From: a virus
Reading direction: 5' to 3' (one strand)
Length of the DNA: 22,747 nucleotides
IMG/VR virus record: IMGVR_UViG_3300044627_005127
Span: 1-22,747 of that record
Each line of letters begins with the position of its first letter. The first letter of the stretch is position 1. Of the stretch, positions 22,076 to 22,747 are shown piece after piece. The notes below the pieces were generated by a model, which was not told the DNA's origin, made no database searches, and worked only from the letters and a program-made list of their open reading frames with translations. A program made the position numbers and the translations under genes.

Positions 22076-22747
22076 TGGGTCATCCTCAGTTTCGCTTCCA
22101 TACCAGTGAATGAATATGTGCGAAGCATATCCATTATACCAGAAATCTTCATCCCAGACAAGACCATCTCGTTGATATCCTTGTGACGAATGCAGGAAGG
22201 CAGGATCGTGACCCTATGGCCCTGATCAATCAACTTTTCCATCGCAAAGCAAACATTGCTGTTTCTTGGCTCATTGTCCAGAACGAATATCAGTTCCTTA
22301 TCCTTCAGGGTTGAAGGTACTTTATCTATGGTGGACAAGCCAGTTGAAGCAACACAATTAGACAAAAAAAGCGAGTCAATTGGACCCTCTACGACGAACA
22401 CAGGACCTTCCAGTTTTCTCCACAATCCATACCATTTGTCGGAATCTTCTGACGCACGAACAGTGATGTAACGGACTTCTGCATTCTTGTCCAATGCTCT
22501 ACCCTGTGCTGCAATGATATTTCCTTCTGCATCATAAAAAGGAATCACGAATCTCGCTTCCTTCTTGACTTTTGCATTCGGATCTATGGTCTTTGCAAAT
22601 TGCGCAAAGTCTTCTGCATAAAGAAGTTCATCCCACTTTTCAACCGGAATCATTCTTCGGTCTGCAAATCTCACGGCTTCGTTGCTCTTGGGTAAATCTG
22701 ACAGTTTAGGAAGGACAGATTCCTTGGAAACTGTCCTTATAGGAAGG
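22039..22747 (-). CDS. 61: DNA primase gp61 (partial, N-terminus outside window)
   Basis: The frame stays open from the stop at 22039 to the window edge, about 236 codons, so the N-terminal zinc-finger part is missing. A GTG at 22674 is only an internal codon: the upstream residues (KESVLPKLSDLPKSNEAVRF) continue the typical gp61 lead-in to RRMIPVEKWDELLYAEDF. gp61 makes RNA primers for lagging-strand synthesis together with the gp41 helicase. A Toprim-like core is visible: GPVFVVEGPIDSLFLSN (catalytic Glu motif), then IFVLDNEPRN (acidic motif), then the conserved C-terminal FTGMEAKLRMTQWKK. It shares an operon with the small acidic gene, thyX and the RNR gene. Confidence 0.88.
   Translation of the reverse strand, partial: LPIRTVSKESVLPKLSDLPKSNEAVRFADRRMIPVEKWDELLYAEDFAQFAKTIDPNAKVKKEARFVIPFYDAEGNIIAAQGRALDKNAEVRYITVRASEDSDKWYGLWRKLEGPVFVVEGPIDSLFLSNCVASTGLSTIDKVPSTLKDKELIFVLDNEPRNSNVCFAMEKLIDQGHRVTILPSCIRHKDINEMVLSGMKISGIMDMLRTYSFTGMEAKLRMTQWKKTKDQTKSH

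Noticed and set aside
22672-22674. GTG start for a complete 211-residue primase-like protein
   Set aside because: The frame continues upstream to the window edge with typical gp61 sequence, so this is an internal codon of a partial gene.
1-22747. Defence system, CRISPR array, insertion sequence, integrase or tRNA
   Set aside because: No direct-repeat array, transposase or recombinase motif, or tRNA cloverleaf was found. All space is accounted for by phage core or virion-type genes.

Overview
This window looks like part of the genome of a T4-like myovirus: a contractile-tailed phage of environmental type whose bacterial host cannot be named from the sequence. It is AT-rich and densely packed, with no intergenic gap above about 160 bases. 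It carries recognisable T4-type core proteins: gp32, a gp33-like protein, gp26, gp4, a gp48-like protein, gp53, a gp27-like hub, gp25, gp6 and a gp61 primase fragment. No tRNA, rRNA, CRISPR array, insertion sequence or integrase was seen.

Layout. 1-664 (minus) is the 5' part of an unknown beta-rich protein built on VTG repeats. 702-1929 (plus) holds a gp33-like late-transcription co-activator and the gp32 single-strand DNA-binding protein; each follows a near-identical promoter, and gp32 also has a GC-rich leader hairpin. 1930-4371 (minus) is a morphogenesis block: an unknown Pro-rich protein, gp26 with a probable -1 frameshifted extension, a tail-tube-fold protein, and the gp4 head-completion nuclease. 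4384-18122 (plus) is one long baseplate and adsorption operon: gp48-like tube cap, gp53, a giant 1751-residue gp27-like hub, gp25, gp6, a wedge-associated protein, and a 1122-residue spike. The spike has Ig/PKD-like domains followed by a GH141-like beta-helix glycosidase. A strong bidirectional hairpin terminator closes this operon. 18176-22747 (minus) holds a 41-residue membrane protein missed by length-limited gene calling, a beta-rich probable virion protein, a B12-dependent (class II) ribonucleotide reductase, ThyX, a small acidic protein, and the C-terminal part of the primase.

How they fit together. Primase, class II RNR and ThyX make primers and deoxynucleotides (including dTMP), and gp32 coats the replicating DNA. 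A gp33-like factor would couple late transcription to the sliding clamp. gp26, gp27-like, gp48, gp53, gp25, gp6 and the wedge protein form the baseplate, and gp4 completes the head. The spike probably digests host surface glycan. The most interesting points are the frameshift signal in gp26, the GH141-like depolymerase, the expanded Cys-rich hub, and the duplicated promoter, one copy of which should yield a leaderless gp33 message.
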